Below, piece after piece: positions 47,001-59,059 of a stretch of DNA of 64,000 bases. Position 1 is the first letter of the stretch. Each line of letters begins with the position of its first letter. The stretch is from Moniliophthora roreri. Its lineage: Eukaryota; Basidiomycota; Agaricomycetes; Agaricales; Marasmiaceae. The DNA lies in the NCBI GenBank assembly GCA_001466705.2, contig LATX02000181.1:62001-126000 (forward strand), given 5' to 3'. A model generated the notes under the pieces. That model was given only the letters and a program-made list of their open reading frames with translations. It was not told the origin of the DNA and searched no databases. The position numbers and the translations under genes are program-made.

Positions 47001-47680
47001 ATCGACCTCTTCTATCCATTGTCGTCTGTGGTAAACGCCACCATGCTCGGTAAGTCGATGAGCCTATTCCCATCCCTAGTCGAACTTCTTGTATCTCCAG
47101 ATTTTATCCAACAGATGCTCAGAATGCTGATCCCAAGACCATGAATACTCGACCCGGTACTGTAGTTGATAAAGGCGTGACAGGAGTGTAAGCTGGCCTG
47201 TCTTCCATCTCTCTACTTTCAGCTGACTTTGACGAAAGGTTCGACTTTGACTTCTACCTCCAAGCGCATGCCGGCTTGCAGGGCACTGTTAAATCTACCC
47301 ATTATATTGTCATCTATGACGAGAATCGGTTTACCGCTGACGAGATCCAGCAAGGCATCAATGATAGCAGTTACTTATATGGCAGAGCGACGCGAGCCGT
47401 GAGCTTAATGCCACCAGCCTACTACGCCGATCAAGCATGCGAAAGGGGACGGTATTATCTGCACGATTTTCTCACTGGTGAAGAAACAGAAAAGAAAAAG
47501 GACAAGACTGGCTCAAAGGGGAAAGCCAAAGAGGCCGAGAAGCAAAGGATTTTTGAAGCAGCGAAGAAGGCGTGGGGTGAGGGGGTACGTTCAGCACTTC
47601 GTTCTGTCTCTCTATTAGACACTCACGAGTTGTACTTGCAGGTCCATCCTGATCTGAGGAGCACGATGTTCTATATCTAA
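44054..47680 (+). CDS. Argonaute (RNA silencing)
   Basis: The start ATG 44054 follows CCAAC. Exon 1 encodes a long Gly/Arg-rich RGG-type tail (about residues 1-125), then the N domain (GFGTRGTDILVRANFFSCKF). Exon 1 ends at 44895 and is joined to exon 2 at 44947 by a GC-AG intron, giving YLSGQNRDYNIAPLLSALNL. The PAZ region ends GRISVEDYFKRxYxITLEHP. The MID/PIWI part contains MVGIDVTHRGPGS (first Asp), the Glu-bearing helix MVERLQAYRT, VFRDGVSEGQ (second Asp), DFDFYLQAHAGLQGTVKSTH and SLMPPAYYADQACERGRYYL. The fourth catalytic position is Asp (YYAD), giving a DEDD tetrad as in fungal QDE-2-like proteins, so slicing should be possible. It loads small RNAs in RNA interference. The last codons are MFYI. 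Confidence 0.95.
44896..44946 (+). other. GC-AG intron in the Argonaute gene
   Basis: The donor is GCAAGT after CCTGG and the acceptor is ACATAG. Only this choice keeps frame from NNLPG into YLSGQNRDYNIAPLL; reading through meets a TGA at 44931-44933. Confidence 0.7.
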
Positions 47681-48111
47681 TTGCATATAGTGATCCGGCA
47701 TAATGTATGATACTGTTTTCTTGCTTCGCCTCTCAGATGCACGACGTATGTAACTCGTTGGACGAATAGTTCACAACAACATCGCAGACTCCTTCATCAT
47801 TCCTGGCAATCATTTAGTTCGGTTGGCACAAGTCGTTCTTCCAAGAGTCCAAGTTGCTCTATATTAAATCACCTTCACCCTGGTTTCCATCATGCAAGCC
47901 GTTCACTTACATCCGATGTTTAGAGTCCAGACGCCATCGCCTCCTTGACTCACTTCCATCGAACGCTCTCACAGGATCGCCGAAACGCCGTATTTTCCAT
48001 ACAACTTGTCATGGAATACTGCCTAACATGTAAAAAGTGTTGAAGCAGACGACATATGCCCTATCATTCTTTTCCTCCCGACCTCTTCTAGGAATCATAT
48101 TTATTGATAAC
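47681..48111. other. Intergenic
   Basis: The 3' flank of Argonaute and the upstream region of the membrane protein. No gene is seen. Confidence 0.45.
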
Positions 48112-48906
48112 ATGACGACTGCAGACACCAGTCTAATTCCACCGCAATGCGACAAACCAGGGTTTGCGTGCGCTGTGGTGCGACCATTCCTGGAGAATCC
48201 GGTATTTCCAACTGGTCCTCCCTCGCTTCTATTCGACTCATTCGCAGTTCCTTTTAGCAATGCCAACCTCGTTTCTGTTGTACAGAAACCATCCAGCGAA
48301 ACATTGTCGGCTGCTATACGTGTATTGGACAAATACAAAATATCACGGATTACCCAGGGCTTCTATCCGCGTTAGATCGTACGTTTTCTCTGAATTCTCC
48401 CTCCTTATAAGGCTCTCATTCATATACAAAAGACTATGTGCAGCTGTGCAACGTAAGCGGAATATCACTTGATAGGACTATGTCCCCTGCACAAGTTGCC
48501 AGCAGGACTGTCACTTTGCCTTCTGCATCCTCCCTCCCAACTACTTCACCTTCCGCACCAACAGATGCAACAAGGTACCCTCTCCCTCTTTGGGCTCATC
48601 CAAAAGTAACCGTCTGTCAATTTCAGTAGGAAAACAACTGCTGTAGGAACCATTGTCGGTGCTGTGGCTGGAGGTGCGATGCTCATCGCTCTCTTGATCG
48701 CATGCTCGTTCTACTTTCATCGGAAGCGGGTTTCCCAGCACAATCTCCTGTCAGCTGAATCTGTCATCTCTCCATACCCTGATGTGAATACAGGCACTCA
48801 ACGAGGCCACAAGCGCTCAGGCAACACGTCAGGCGACAGTAGATGGCGACAGGAGGAACAGTCAAGTATCGAGGCGGTTGAAATGCCACCGCGATACGAA
48901 GTATGA
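48112..48906 (+). CDS. Single-pass membrane protein with Ser/Thr/Pro stalk, unknown function
   Basis: The last two exons are well supported. The first encodes a Ser/Thr/Pro-rich stalk (TVTLPSASSLPTTSPSAPTD). After a short intron ending TTTCAG near 48,627, the second has a transmembrane helix (GTIVGAVAGGAMLIALLIAC) and a basic stop-transfer FHRKR. The cytoplasmic tail ends MPPRYEV, a tail motif often seen in fungal single-pass proteins of this layout. The 5' part is less certain: an ATG at 48112 opens MTTADTSLIPPQCDKPGFAC, and the frame needs at least one intron (possibly GTGTAT near 48,318 to TGTGCAG near 48,440). A signal peptide was not found, so the true start may lie elsewhere. Confidence 0.6.
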
Positions 48907-49497
48907 CTATAAGCATAGGTCAATCGCTATGTTTTTTTGAGGAAGAGGCTTGATTTCCAGAACCTGAACATGTTTTCGAAAGGATTGCAGTTACACTTTA
49001 GTCAATGCTGACAATGCGAGATCTATGTCATTTGGAAGAACCCCATCATAGCTTCAATCGACTTTATCGTTACAGCACTGAGGAGAAAGTTAGTGCCGTT
49101 GGTCCTCCAAGAGTCATGTTCTGTACTCACGCAAGTGAAGACTTTATGGTCATTACAAGACCCAAACTTGGCATCCGTACAATAGAACTAACTTGATTTA
49201 TCGCCGGTTTAACATCTTGGGATAACTGCTGGTCGTTTCCAGAATTCGGTGGCATGCTGCAAAGTGAATTCGTTAGCGGCTTCAACGTGACATGATTGGA
49301 TGATTTCTTAGAATCTCATACAAGGACAATTAGGTCAATGGAATTGGATCACGGGGGCATAGCAGGTTGAGATGAACCCTGTAAGTTGTACGCATGAGTA
49401 ACAAGCCAAGATTAAGCCGGCGAATCAAGCGCCGGGGACTCGGACGAAAAAAAATAGACGCTCGATAACAAATCAACAGAACCCCCATCCTCACTCG
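48907..49497. other. Intergenic
   Basis: No gene is seen in this 590-bp stretch between the membrane protein and SWD1. Confidence 0.45.
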
Positions 49498-51321
49498 ATG
49501 AATGAGGCTTTGATCAGTAAGTGAACTTCTTCACTACTGTCCATTTAGTGACATATACTTGATTAGACCCATTCAACATCACCCATCCGACTGCGGTCCA
49601 AACATCCCTTTTCGCACTCGGTTCGTTCGCTCGGTTCGATCCTTCTGGAAGATTTGTTGGCGTCGGGAGATTCGATGGTATCGCTTCAATATGGGACTTG
49701 GAGACGAGAGCAGCTGTTAGAATACTGGATGGCCATGTAAAGGCAGTGACGAGCTTGGAGTACGTGTTTTAAACCGCTGATAGGTGTTTCGTGAGTGTCG
49801 ACGTGGTTTCCTCCCTTAGCTGGTCCAGGCGTTCGCGTTATGTACTGACGTCCTCAAGAGATTGGAATGTCATTGTATGGGATCTTTCTTCGCAATGCGA
49901 CCCTCCTCAACGGCATGCTACCATCCGATGTGACGCGCCTGTATCCTCTGCTTTCTTTCATCCCAAAAACAGGTATGATTTCTGACGGACATGTCACGTC
50001 GTGTACTGAAATCTCTCTATTCCAGTCAGATTATTCTTGCCTTGACAGCCACTGGAGAAGTTTACCTTCAGGACCTGCGTCCCAGCTCCCGAGGTCGTTT
50101 TGAACTCACTGAACCGGAGGAAGAGGAAGAGGATGAAGAGGGAAACCCCAATCGAAGGTACGCTACGAGAAATCCATGAGTCGATTCGTCCTCTCATATA
50201 TGTCATTAGAGCAGCTATGACGGTTGCCAGATTCGATCCAACCGGGAAACACGTCTTTGTTGGTACTTCCTCTGGACATATCCTCGTTTTCAACACGCGA
50301 ACAAAATCGGTCAATTGGCTCAACATCCTACTCCTCGTCCTTCTCATATCCTATGTGTATATATATAGATGGTTGCGAGGCACAAGATCTCCGGTACTGG
50401 TACTATGAAAGGTTTTGACTTCGCCAAATCCGGTCGGTGAGTAGCTATCACATCTAGTGTTGTCCGCGTTCTTATGCCTCTCTTCATCAGCCGTCTCCTC
50501 ACAAACTCCTCTGATCGTACACTGCGACAGTTCAACCTTCCCAGCTATCCACGCCCCGGAGAAGGTATATTAGAGGTGGAGCTGGAGCCAACCCATAGAT
50601 TCAACGACCCCATAACCAAAACTGCCTGGCACGCAATGTCTTATAGTCCTGATGGTGAATGGCTCGCGGGCGGCAAGTCAACTTTTCGCGAATCGAGTAA
50701 TTCTATCATTGACGAACTGCCAAACAGGCGCGGCTGACCCGGCTGGTCATAAGATTTACATCTGGGATATCTCAAACGATGGCCAGTTTGCTCAGACATT
50801 GGATGGAGGAAGAGAATCACTGGTTCATCTTCACGTCAGCTCAGATATCTCGCCTGTTCTTTTGGCTGCCTCTGATGTTTTCCATTCTAGTGGCATCCTT
50901 CAAAATCCTCCATAGCTTCTACGACGAATCAAGGAAATGTTCTCATATGGCATAGTCCAAGCCCAGAACGATGGGGTGCATTTGCTGGTGGTTTCGAGGA
51001 AGTGGACGAGAACGTGGAATATCAGGAGAAGGAGGACGAGTTTGATATTGTCAGTCGTCATTTCATTACCACATCTATTCAGTGGTTTACAAGTATTTTT
51101 TCGTGTAGGAAGACGAAGAGGTGATCTTCAAACGAAAAATGAAAGCCGAGGAGGAAGAAGTTGATGTCGATATTATAGAAGAAGTTCATTCGCAGGTGCA
51201 ACCTCTACCTACGTCTCTGGCAGACGATGAGGATGCCATCTGGGCAGAGACAGAGCCCGATGATGACTGCGTTTCATGGAAGATGAAAGTCACCATGGAT
51301 TTCGAGGACCCTTTTATGTAG
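49498..51321 (+). CDS. SWD1: SWD1/RBBP5-like COMPASS subunit (WD40)
   Basis: The gene starts with a mini first exon (MNEALI, ATG 49498) followed by NPFNITHPTAVQTSLF. WD40 units follow: ARFDPSGRFVGVGRFDGIAS with IWDLETRAAVRILDGHVKAV, VLTSSRDWNVIVWDL, a segment with LALTATGEVYLQDL, an acidic insert EPEEEEEDEEGNPNR, then ARFDPTGKHVFVGTSSGHIL, LLTNSSDRTLRQFNLP and YSPDGEWLAGG. A later intron (GTCAGC near 50,836 to TTCTAG near 50,889) joins LVHLH to WHPSKSSIASTTNQGNVLIW. The C-terminal acidic tail (EDEEVIFKRKMKAEEEEVDV) ends DFEDPFM. This repeat order and the tail match Swd1/RBBP5, the WD40 subunit of the H3K4 methyltransferase complex COMPASS in the nucleus. Confidence 0.9.
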
Positions 51322-51513
51322 TTACTATTCTATTGATGTAGCTGGGATAATCTTGCATGTATCATATGTTCACTGAGTATATAGTATAAACTACGTAGTC
51401 TTATTTCTCTGCGCCAATAGCTCCAGAAGAAAGAAGAGACAGAAAAGCATAGAAAGGCATTTTTACCTCATTGTCCGAAGAAAGCCGACGAGCTTCGGCT
51501 TTCTCACCCCAAC
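51322..51513. other. Short spacer between SWD1 and TTI2
   Basis: 192 bp separate the SWD1 stop from the TTI2 ATG on the same strand, so the TTI2 promoter must be compact. Confidence 0.5.
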
Positions 51514-53127
51514 ATGTCCTCGTCCGCACCGCTTGAAGTACTCCTTCAACGCCTACAAATCCCTTCCAAATATGCCCAGAACACAGAAGATGGTCAAATC
51601 AATGCTCAAGTCATCGCACGATTGAATGCATGGAAAGTCAACGCGTCGGGCGTTCTGGAAGAACTAAGAGACCTTCTTGCCCATCAAAACGTTGGAATGC
51701 ATGTCTCCTTGACGGAGAAAGCTAAAATAGTCTGTGCTATTGCTCCGTTCGAGGACGAAAATGAAAATTGGAGCTCTCAAATGTCTAAGCGACTGGCTAC
51801 AGGTATGGTTTGACACTTACTCGGACGGCTGAATGACTCATGATGCATCCCAGAGATTCTGAAAGAAATTTCTGAGCCAGATGTCCCTCTTTTGAACGAG
51901 ATCTTGTCGCAACATGTCAAATCAATGTTTCGATCGAATCCGCATCCTTCGCTGAACATGTCAACCGGAAGAAAGTTGGGGAGACCTGCGGGTGGGCCGA
52001 TGGCTAGCCAGGATTTCTATGAGGGTCAGACTTGGAAAGGAAATGTCGGAGCTCCTTCTATAGTGCTTTGGTGTGTTCGTCATATTGAGGCCAGTACCAC
52101 CTTGCGAATCCTCATGGTTGGTGGCTTACGTACCTCTAGACAGACGATTACAATCGTCTATGGCATCTGGTTATTCCTCCCACGATGACAATACTGGACG
52201 ATTACCAGGTGCTTTACAAGTTGAAAGGGACGCAGATTGTCCTTGAAATACTTGAACGTGTTTCAGGCGACCTCTTGAAGAGGACAGGTATCGATGGGTT
52301 AATCCTTCAGGTGTGTTGAGTACATGCATATTTGTGTTCATGAGACCTCATGCACTCTTAGTCTCTCAATAATTGTCTAGGACATTTTAATCATGAACAT
52401 TCTCCGCATTTAATCCGTTTAGCGATCTTGGCATCTTTGAAACTAATCCTCCTCACCACTTCGCCTGGATCTGCGACACAGTTTGATCAAATTTGTATGC
52501 TGTTGGGCGAGGGTGTCATCGGCACCATCTGGCTGTATTCTTCCGCGAAACACTCTGTCATCGAAGCTTCGATAGAGGTACTACCCTCTTTGATACGCGC
52601 TCTAGGCCTAGGGAGCTCTAGATATCTCAAGGTAAAGTGGCGTCACCGGATCATCGCATGTGTAACAACTGATATTATTGTGAAGGCACTCGTTCCGCAA
52701 CTCGTACACCCGCTAATCCCAGCCCCCTTTAAGGATCTGTCCGTGGAACTACAAATCAAATCTTTACAAGCCCTTACTGTTGTCTTGGAGATCTGTGCAC
52801 CAAGGATACGTCAGTGGAAGGGCACAGTTTTGGATGGAATAGCCCGATGTTGGGTCACAACTGTGGAGAAAACTTTGGACATGAATGAATGTAAGACTCA
52901 TCACATTATCTGCCTGAAAAATATTTCAGCTGCCACTTGTAGCCGAAAGAGAAGAACTAAGGGTGCAGTTACGTCGTGCGTGTGGAGCACTTGTCCAAGC
53001 ATGCCCCTCAGTGCAGGAGGTGCGTGGCCACTTTATTTGACCATGAGGTCGTATGCATATCTTTTATTAGGACGAGTTCAAGCGGTTACGAGACACCGAC
53101 CGTATGTTTGGTGACCTTCTCTTATGA
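51514..53127 (+). CDS. TTI2: TTI2-like subunit of the TTT (Tel2-Tti1-Tti2) complex
   Basis: An all-helical HEAT/ARM-type protein of several exons. It starts MSSSAPLEVLLQRLQIP and has no transmembrane segments. The conserved centre of Tti2 proteins is recognisable: LWHLVIPPTMTILDDYQVLY, KLKGTQIVLEILERVSGDLL, KRTGIDGLILQ, then SLNNCLGHFNHEHSPHLIRL. Further helices include LVPQLVHPLIPAPFKDLSVE. The final exons join RRACGALVQACPSVQE to DEFKRLRDTDRMFGDLLL and a stop at 53125-53127. The TTT complex is a co-chaperone that stabilises PIKK kinases (ATM, ATR, TOR). The family call rests on the LDDxxxxxKLxGxQ block and overall layout; I could not compare it by search. Confidence 0.8.
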
Positions 53128-53553
53128 ACGTCGTTCTGGGTTGTTCTGGAGATACGTTCTCTCTCGATCGTCTGATAATGTAACGCGTGTCTCAAACCAC
53201 TTGAATCATGCTTTAAACCATTCATGACCGTGAAGTCCATCCGGTTCTCGGTGAGCCTAGGGCCTTTGTATACTATCAGAAGCATTGTCTTACGACTATT
53301 GAAACCAGAGTCCTACGTTACATGAACGTTATTTGGATCAACGAAAGTTTGAAAACGACGGTCAGAGGACCGGGCACCGGGCATCGGGCCAAGAGTTTCG
53401 GATGCTCACAGAGACCGGAAGATTAGACGAGTTGCCGGGCCGGCTCCAGGTTGGGACTAGCACGTGTATATCGATTCCGGCCTGCGATGTTCTTCTTTTA
53501 TTAGACACAGTACCGCCACCCAACCGCTACTTCCTTCCTCCGCTACCATCATC
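53128..53553. other. Intergenic
   Basis: No gene is supported between TTI2 and the Ser/Pro-rich protein. Confidence 0.45.
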
Positions 53554-54293
53554 ATGAGTATCTCCGTTGACGACCTCGTCTCCTCTCTGTCCTCCAGCCA
53601 TATCGGCCAAGAGGCTTTAGACCTTGCCGCTTTGCAGGTGAACACGCTTATCAACCTTTTCACGTCCTTATCCGAGTCTTATCGTGTCATTTTCCCCAGA
53701 CCCAATTGGCCCAAGCATTGTTCATGCAACATGCTGCCTCGACCTCAATCTCACCCAATAATAGTTCCGGAGAAAGGTTCACCCAACCCTGCAATACTCC
53801 GACGGGGCGAACACCATCCTCAAGCATCAGCTGGGGACAAATGATGGATGCCCAACGCACAAATCCCACGAGATGGAACTCTGACGAGTCTTTTAGAGAA
53901 CTCGATGATGCAGAGGACGAGAGAATGGTGGAGGATATTCTTTTGCCATCATCTCCTGTGTCCCCTGGGCCGTCTAGCTCCTCAACTCCCTTTGTTCAAC
54001 ACCAATCAACTCGTCAATCACGATCTCAGAGTCGTAGTGGCCCTATGGCCTCCCCAGTCTCTCCTGGATTCGGCACAGATTCCTCCCCGTCTATTTTCGC
54101 AACAACGGATCCATTCTATCTCGCCCAGCTACAAGCGCTACAGAGCCACAACTCCTCTCCTGCATCTGTATTTACACAGCTCGGCAGGCCATCACAGCAA
54201 TCTCCCTTTGTCCATCAACAACAAAAGCTGGACAGTTTTGGTTACCCCAGTCCGATTTCCCTCACAACTACATCATCTGGCTTCCAGCGGTGA
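53554..54293 (+). CDS. Ser/Pro/Gln-rich protein, unknown function
   Basis: Exon 1 (53554-53638) encodes MSISVDDLVSSLSSSHIGQE and ends ALQ before GTGAAC. Exon 2 starts near 53,702 after CCCCAG and continues TQLAQALFMQHAASTSISPN in frame to a stop at 54291-54293, about 225 residues. The first 45 residues are predicted helical. The rest is Ser-, Pro- and Gln-rich with SP and TP sites (SSPVSPGPSSSS, MASPVSPGFGTDSSPS), so it is likely disordered and phosphorylated. An acidic segment (ELDDAEDERMVED) lies in the middle. No domain is recognised. Confidence 0.65.
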
Positions 54294-55320
54294 GACTGCT
54301 GTGCGGGGCTTCTCGAGGCACAGCTTCGGCTGTCCCTCCACGCCGTCGATGATGCATGATACCAAGTTACCAACAGGTTTCATACCCCACGATCATGATA
54401 CAAGTGATATATAACGACTCCGACATATCAATATATCCCTACTCCGGCTTCGAACTTCACGACATTCACCCTTCATTCGGCGTCTCCCGTCCCCGTTATT
54501 CGATGACATTCCCTTCCCTTCCCTTCCCGTCCGCGGACGCCACCGACACGAAAACGGAGGTTAAATTACGGCGTTTGTGTACTTCGGAGAAACTACCGAT
54601 CTTCCTTTATGATGGCATCATAGGAAGTACAGGACCGAGATCAAATTCCGAGTCACCGATCGCTAGCTTTTCTCCCCACCCCCCACACTTCCGCGATCTT
54701 CTGAGGGTGATACGAGAACCTCGCACCTATACTCTAAAATACTAGATTTATTCGGCTCGTTCCCGGTCTGTATGTATGACTATTTCTTCTTTTCAACTTG
54801 ACAGTCCCCACATCTTTCCCGTTACTTTACATAGCATTACCCACTTCATTTGTACTGTACATCATCGCCTTACTTCTTTCTTGTGTTCCATGCGAGCACC
54901 CATCTGCTCTCAAGGACACAATCCATGTATCGCTGTTAGAGTAGACTTTCCTTCGTCAGTGAAACTGTTGGAATTGCATCCCATTCACACAAGTTGTCAC
55001 TTGTCAATTTGGTCTATTCTCATTTTGGTCCAAGTGAATGATGAATGATGAATGATAAATATCTTACACTGGATCTTTATGGAATAAGTCAGAGACCCAT
55101 TGCACACACGCAGCCCCGTATTACCGAACAAAGGAGAATGAAAATGACACGGAATCAGTCGTGAGAGAAACCGAAAACGTACTATATAGGCAGCAGGTAC
55201 GAGTAGAGACAAAAGCGAGAGAATCCGCGGAGTGATGGAGTCGTCGAGTCGTGTACGGAAGGAGGGGTGCGGACGTACAGAGAGAATACGATCCAGCCGA
55301 ATATATGGGGTCTATCCACA
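54294..55320. other. Intergenic, 3' flanks of two convergent genes
   Basis: About 1 kb without a supported gene between two convergent transcription units. It includes CT-rich and TTCCCTTCCC-type tracts near 54,505-54,530. Confidence 0.45.
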
Positions 55321-56252
55321 TCAGAACAGATCTTCTAGAGTCATTTGTTTCACGATATCCTAATCAAAACGCCGCTGCCATGAGCTCGGAAACCAAAATA
55401 GAGTTGAAGCACGCACCGTGTTTGAGACCATCGTGGCAAATTCTTCAAAGCTCAGTTTCCCATCTCCGTCTTGATCCGCTTCCATTATTGTCTTATCTAC
55501 TATCTGCTGCAGTTGTTGATCCTGACAGATGATGATGTGTGAGATGACGAGTAACATGAACATATGTGACGCTTGACAGACCTTGAGATTTGTTCCAACC
55601 ATCATCTTCAATACTAGGAAGAGTTCACCGTTCGATATGTAGCCATCCCTGTCCATGTCGTATACTTTGAAGGCGACTGAGGGCTATAGGGTTAGCTGGA
55701 TAGGGTAAGGTTGAGTCGACGCAGGGATCATACACTTTAACTTTTCTTCTCGTCCTCCTCTCGAACTAAAAGCACTCAGACCACCGACGAATTCCTGGAA
55801 ATCCACAGAGCCTCCACCACTAATGTTAGGTCACAATTAGTGAGATATCGAAACCTGAAGCGCCAAGAAACCCACTCTTCATCGAAAATGGCTATCATCC
55901 GTGAGGCTAAAGGATTCGTAGCGATCTGTGGAATACGAAGGAATTCTTCACGTTCTAGAGTTCCTGAGCCGTCACTAAACAAGAATAGTTAGATCCGAAT
56001 CAGGTTCAAAGATGGTTGTTAATACCTACCTGTCCAATTTCATGAATCTTTTCTTTAACCGTTCAAGTTCTGGTTGGGTGACTGAAACGCGTATAACGCA
56101 GGTAAGCAGACGTTTTTTAGAGCAATAGAAAGGTCTTCGTACAGTTGGACCGCCGCTCCATGTCCTCCATGAACTGAGATGCTGCAGAGGATATCAGCAC
56201 ATCAGATTGTCCATAGTTTTGAGGCAAAGAAAGGCGAACGTGATTGTCCCAT
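55321..56252 (-). CDS. CNB1: Calcineurin regulatory subunit B
   Basis: The minus-strand gene starts at ATG 56252-56250; a first exon of 13 nt (MGQS) joins across an intron to [13 protein letters not shown]. Helical and EF-hand segments follow in order: [84 protein letters not shown] and [15 protein letters not shown]. It ends [12 protein letters not shown] at a TGA (55321-55323). Four Ca2+-binding loops and the N-terminal myristoylation Gly (MGQS) are present. The protein binds the catalytic subunit calcineurin A and activates this Ca2+/calmodulin phosphatase in stress and morphogenesis signalling. It shares a 267-bp divergent promoter with MSS1. Confidence 0.95.
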
Positions 56253-56519
56253 GGCTGCTGAGTGACTTGAAGTTCAATGAGTGAAGTTGATGAAGTGAAC
56301 TAGAGTGCTGTGGTGCTTGAATAGCTTTGAGTGTGGAAGGGGCCAACTTTTGGGGGGGTGGTGAAGGTGCAGAAAACAGCGAGTTACTTGCCGCGGCTAC
56401 ATACACTACATTCGCTCAACCACGTGTAGAAGACTTTTTTCCTCTTTGCTCATCGTCTGGGACAACAAGCAACTCGAGCACATTCCGGACGAGCAAAGGG
56501 GCCCATTCTTCAGTCTTGA
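56253..56519. promoter_or_regulatory. Divergent promoter of CNB1 and MSS1
   Basis: Only 267 bp separate the two start codons, so the region must serve both genes unless transcription starts inside neighbouring sequence. A run of eight G residues lies near 56,352. No clear TATA box is seen. Confidence 0.6.
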
Positions 56520-58484
56520 ATGCGGCATATCTTAAGAAATGGTCAAAAACTCGCATCATTTTCTCTGATTCCTCCCGCTCGCAATTGGATTTGGCATATT
56601 CCTTCTCCACGAAGATGGTCGTCAAAGCTTTCCGCTCTTTCAGCGTCTATTCAGACGGCTGAATGGAAACAGAATCAACCTGTTTTATCGGATGCACAAA
56701 GAAAGACGATCTACGCGCTTTCAACGCCTCCGGGGAAGGCTGGCGTCGGAATTATAAGGGTATCTGGTCCTGACGCACTGCGAGTGTGGAGTGCAGTTTT
56801 GAGGACATCCATTGGATCTGGACTTGCTGCACCTACTCCTTGGAAAATGCAGAGATGCAGAGTTGTTCATCCAGAGCGCCAGGACGAAGTGTTAGACGAC
56901 GGAATGGCAATATTCTTCCGAGGTATGTTATCTTTTCTAGTGGCAAACTTTGCGACTGACTAAAAGAGATTCATAGCGCCCAAGTCATTTACAACAGAGG
57001 ATGTCCTGGAACTTCATATTCACTCTGGCCGAGCCATTGTATCGGCTGTCTTGAAAGCACTTTCAAGTCTACCTTCTTGCCGGCCAGCTGAGCCTGGTGA
57101 ATTCACGCGTCGTGCATTTCAAGGCGGTCGATTGGATCTTACCCAAGTGGAGGGTCTTAAAGATTTAATTGACGCAGAGACGGAAAGTCAACGAGCCGTT
57201 GCGTTAAGGGCTGCCAGGGTGAATAAGGCCGGCTTTTAACATCTTTCCGCCAGACTGATTGCCTATAGGGTGAAGTTCATAATAGGTTCGAACATCTCAG
57301 AAAAGATATCATTCATTGTCTGGCCATGGTAGAAGCACTCATTGACTTTGGTGAAGGCGAGGATATCGAAGAGGGCGTGTTTGCTCAAGGTTAGCTTCCT
57401 TGGTCTCATTGTGCTTCACTTAAACTCATTGCAATAAGCCCGAGAGGAAGCGATCAAGTTGAACGATACTATCAAGTCCTACCTCAGCGACAACCGCCGA
57501 GGAGAAATCATACGTTCTGGTATAAGGCTCGCGATTTTCGGCCCTCCAAATGCGGGAAAAAGCAGTCTGCTCAACTTCTTAGGTACGCAAACGTGCTGTT
57601 TTTGTTGAGCATACTCGGAATCTGACGTCACCCTACCTTGTAGTTCAAAGGGAAGCTGCGATTGTGACGTCCATTCCAGGGACTACACGCGATATCCTTG
57701 AAGTATCTCTGGATATCGGTGGTCTACCGGTGATTGTGGCGGATACTGCTGGTCTGCGACAGACTGAAGATGTCGTAGAAAGCATTGGGATAGAAAGGGC
57801 GAGGAATAGGTGAGTATCGCCGTTGTCTAAGTTTCTCAACTACAATACTAAGCTGCAATTGCAGAGTCCAGGGCTCAGATATCTCACTATGCGTGCTTTC
57901 GCTACCCGAGCTTCTCAATCAACAAACACCGGAGCTATCATCTAGCGTTAAATCCTTGGTTACGCCGAATACCTACTTCCTGCTGAACAAGGCGGACCTG
58001 CTCTTAGGACCGATGGAGGAGCGACGTATGAAAGAAGCTTTGATGATGATCCCGAACAAGTCTTGGATCGTGAGTTTGACCTCCGGTGAAGGAACCTCAC
58101 ATTTCTTGTCCGAATTTGGTGATAGTCTGCAGGAGCAGTATGTCTATGAGTCTTCTCAGATCCACCTCATAACTGAAGTTTCCACAGCTTCAAGTTGCAA
58201 GGCGACCTGGGCTCAGCAGTACCACTGATAACTCATGCGCGACATCGGGCTCACCTGGAGACTGCGAATCGGTTCATTGAGGCATTCCTGCAGTACGGTA
58301 AGGTGAAACTTACTATTCACCTTGCGGTCGTCTGATTTTTTCCTCTGAACTAGGTGCTGAAGATGTTGTATTGGGTGCTGAGGAGCTGAGATATGCGGCA
58401 CAGGCAGTTGGCAAAATCACAGGAGCCATTGACGTTGAGGATGTCCTTGATGCTGTCTTCAAGGACTTTTGCATTGGTAAATGA
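56520..58484 (+). CDS. MSS1: MSS1/MnmE mitochondrial tRNA-modification GTPase
   Basis: The start ATG 56520 opens [20 protein letters not shown], a basic presequence suited to mitochondrial import. The MnmE tetrahydrofolate-binding domain follows: [20 protein letters not shown], then [20 protein letters not shown] and [20 protein letters not shown]. The GTPase domain has the P-loop [14 protein letters not shown], switch [25 protein letters not shown], and NKADLL. The C-terminus ends FKDFCIGK, the family's conserved FCIGK. About seven short introns are present. With GidA/MTO1 this enzyme forms the 5-carboxymethylaminomethyl-type uridine modification in mitochondrial tRNA wobble positions. Confidence 0.95.
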
Positions 58485-59059
58485 GGCAGCAAGTGCAACT
58501 AGCCGATGTTCGTGTCAGTGGATAATTCAAGACCCGAATAGGCGAAGGACTTGTGTCAAAAAACGGCGTACTAGTTGTATTGAATGATGAGTGTAATGCA
58601 GCTGTCTGTCATCGATTGGATCACCGTGGACAATGATCCTCTGTTTTGAATATTGAGCGAGAGGCGGGCCGAGGTGGAAAGAGCGGCGTTGAATAATTTT
58701 CGCACTGAGAAGCGCTAATGTGGTCTCCTGGCTTACATACTGCGGAGCGATACTATGCACGATGTACAATAGGTGTCAGCGGGCGCTTATCGCCTTTTCG
58801 TAGACTAAACGACCATGTGCTGAAATGCCCTCATCCTCAGCCTATCGACATTCACGCACAGTCGGTCTGCATGTCACTAAAACTTCGTATTCAATTTGCG
58901 CGGGTTTCATATACCCACTGGCATCAACATCACGCAGCAATGAGCGCTATTCAGAACATCATCTGACGGGTATACGGATTATATTCTTCTCAGACGACTG
59001 CGATTTCAAACCTATTTAGAAGAGCCAGGAATCACGAGCTCAACTGCATCGCAACGGCC
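58485..59059. other. Intergenic
   Basis: No gene is supported between MSS1 and the carboxypeptidase. Confidence 0.45.
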
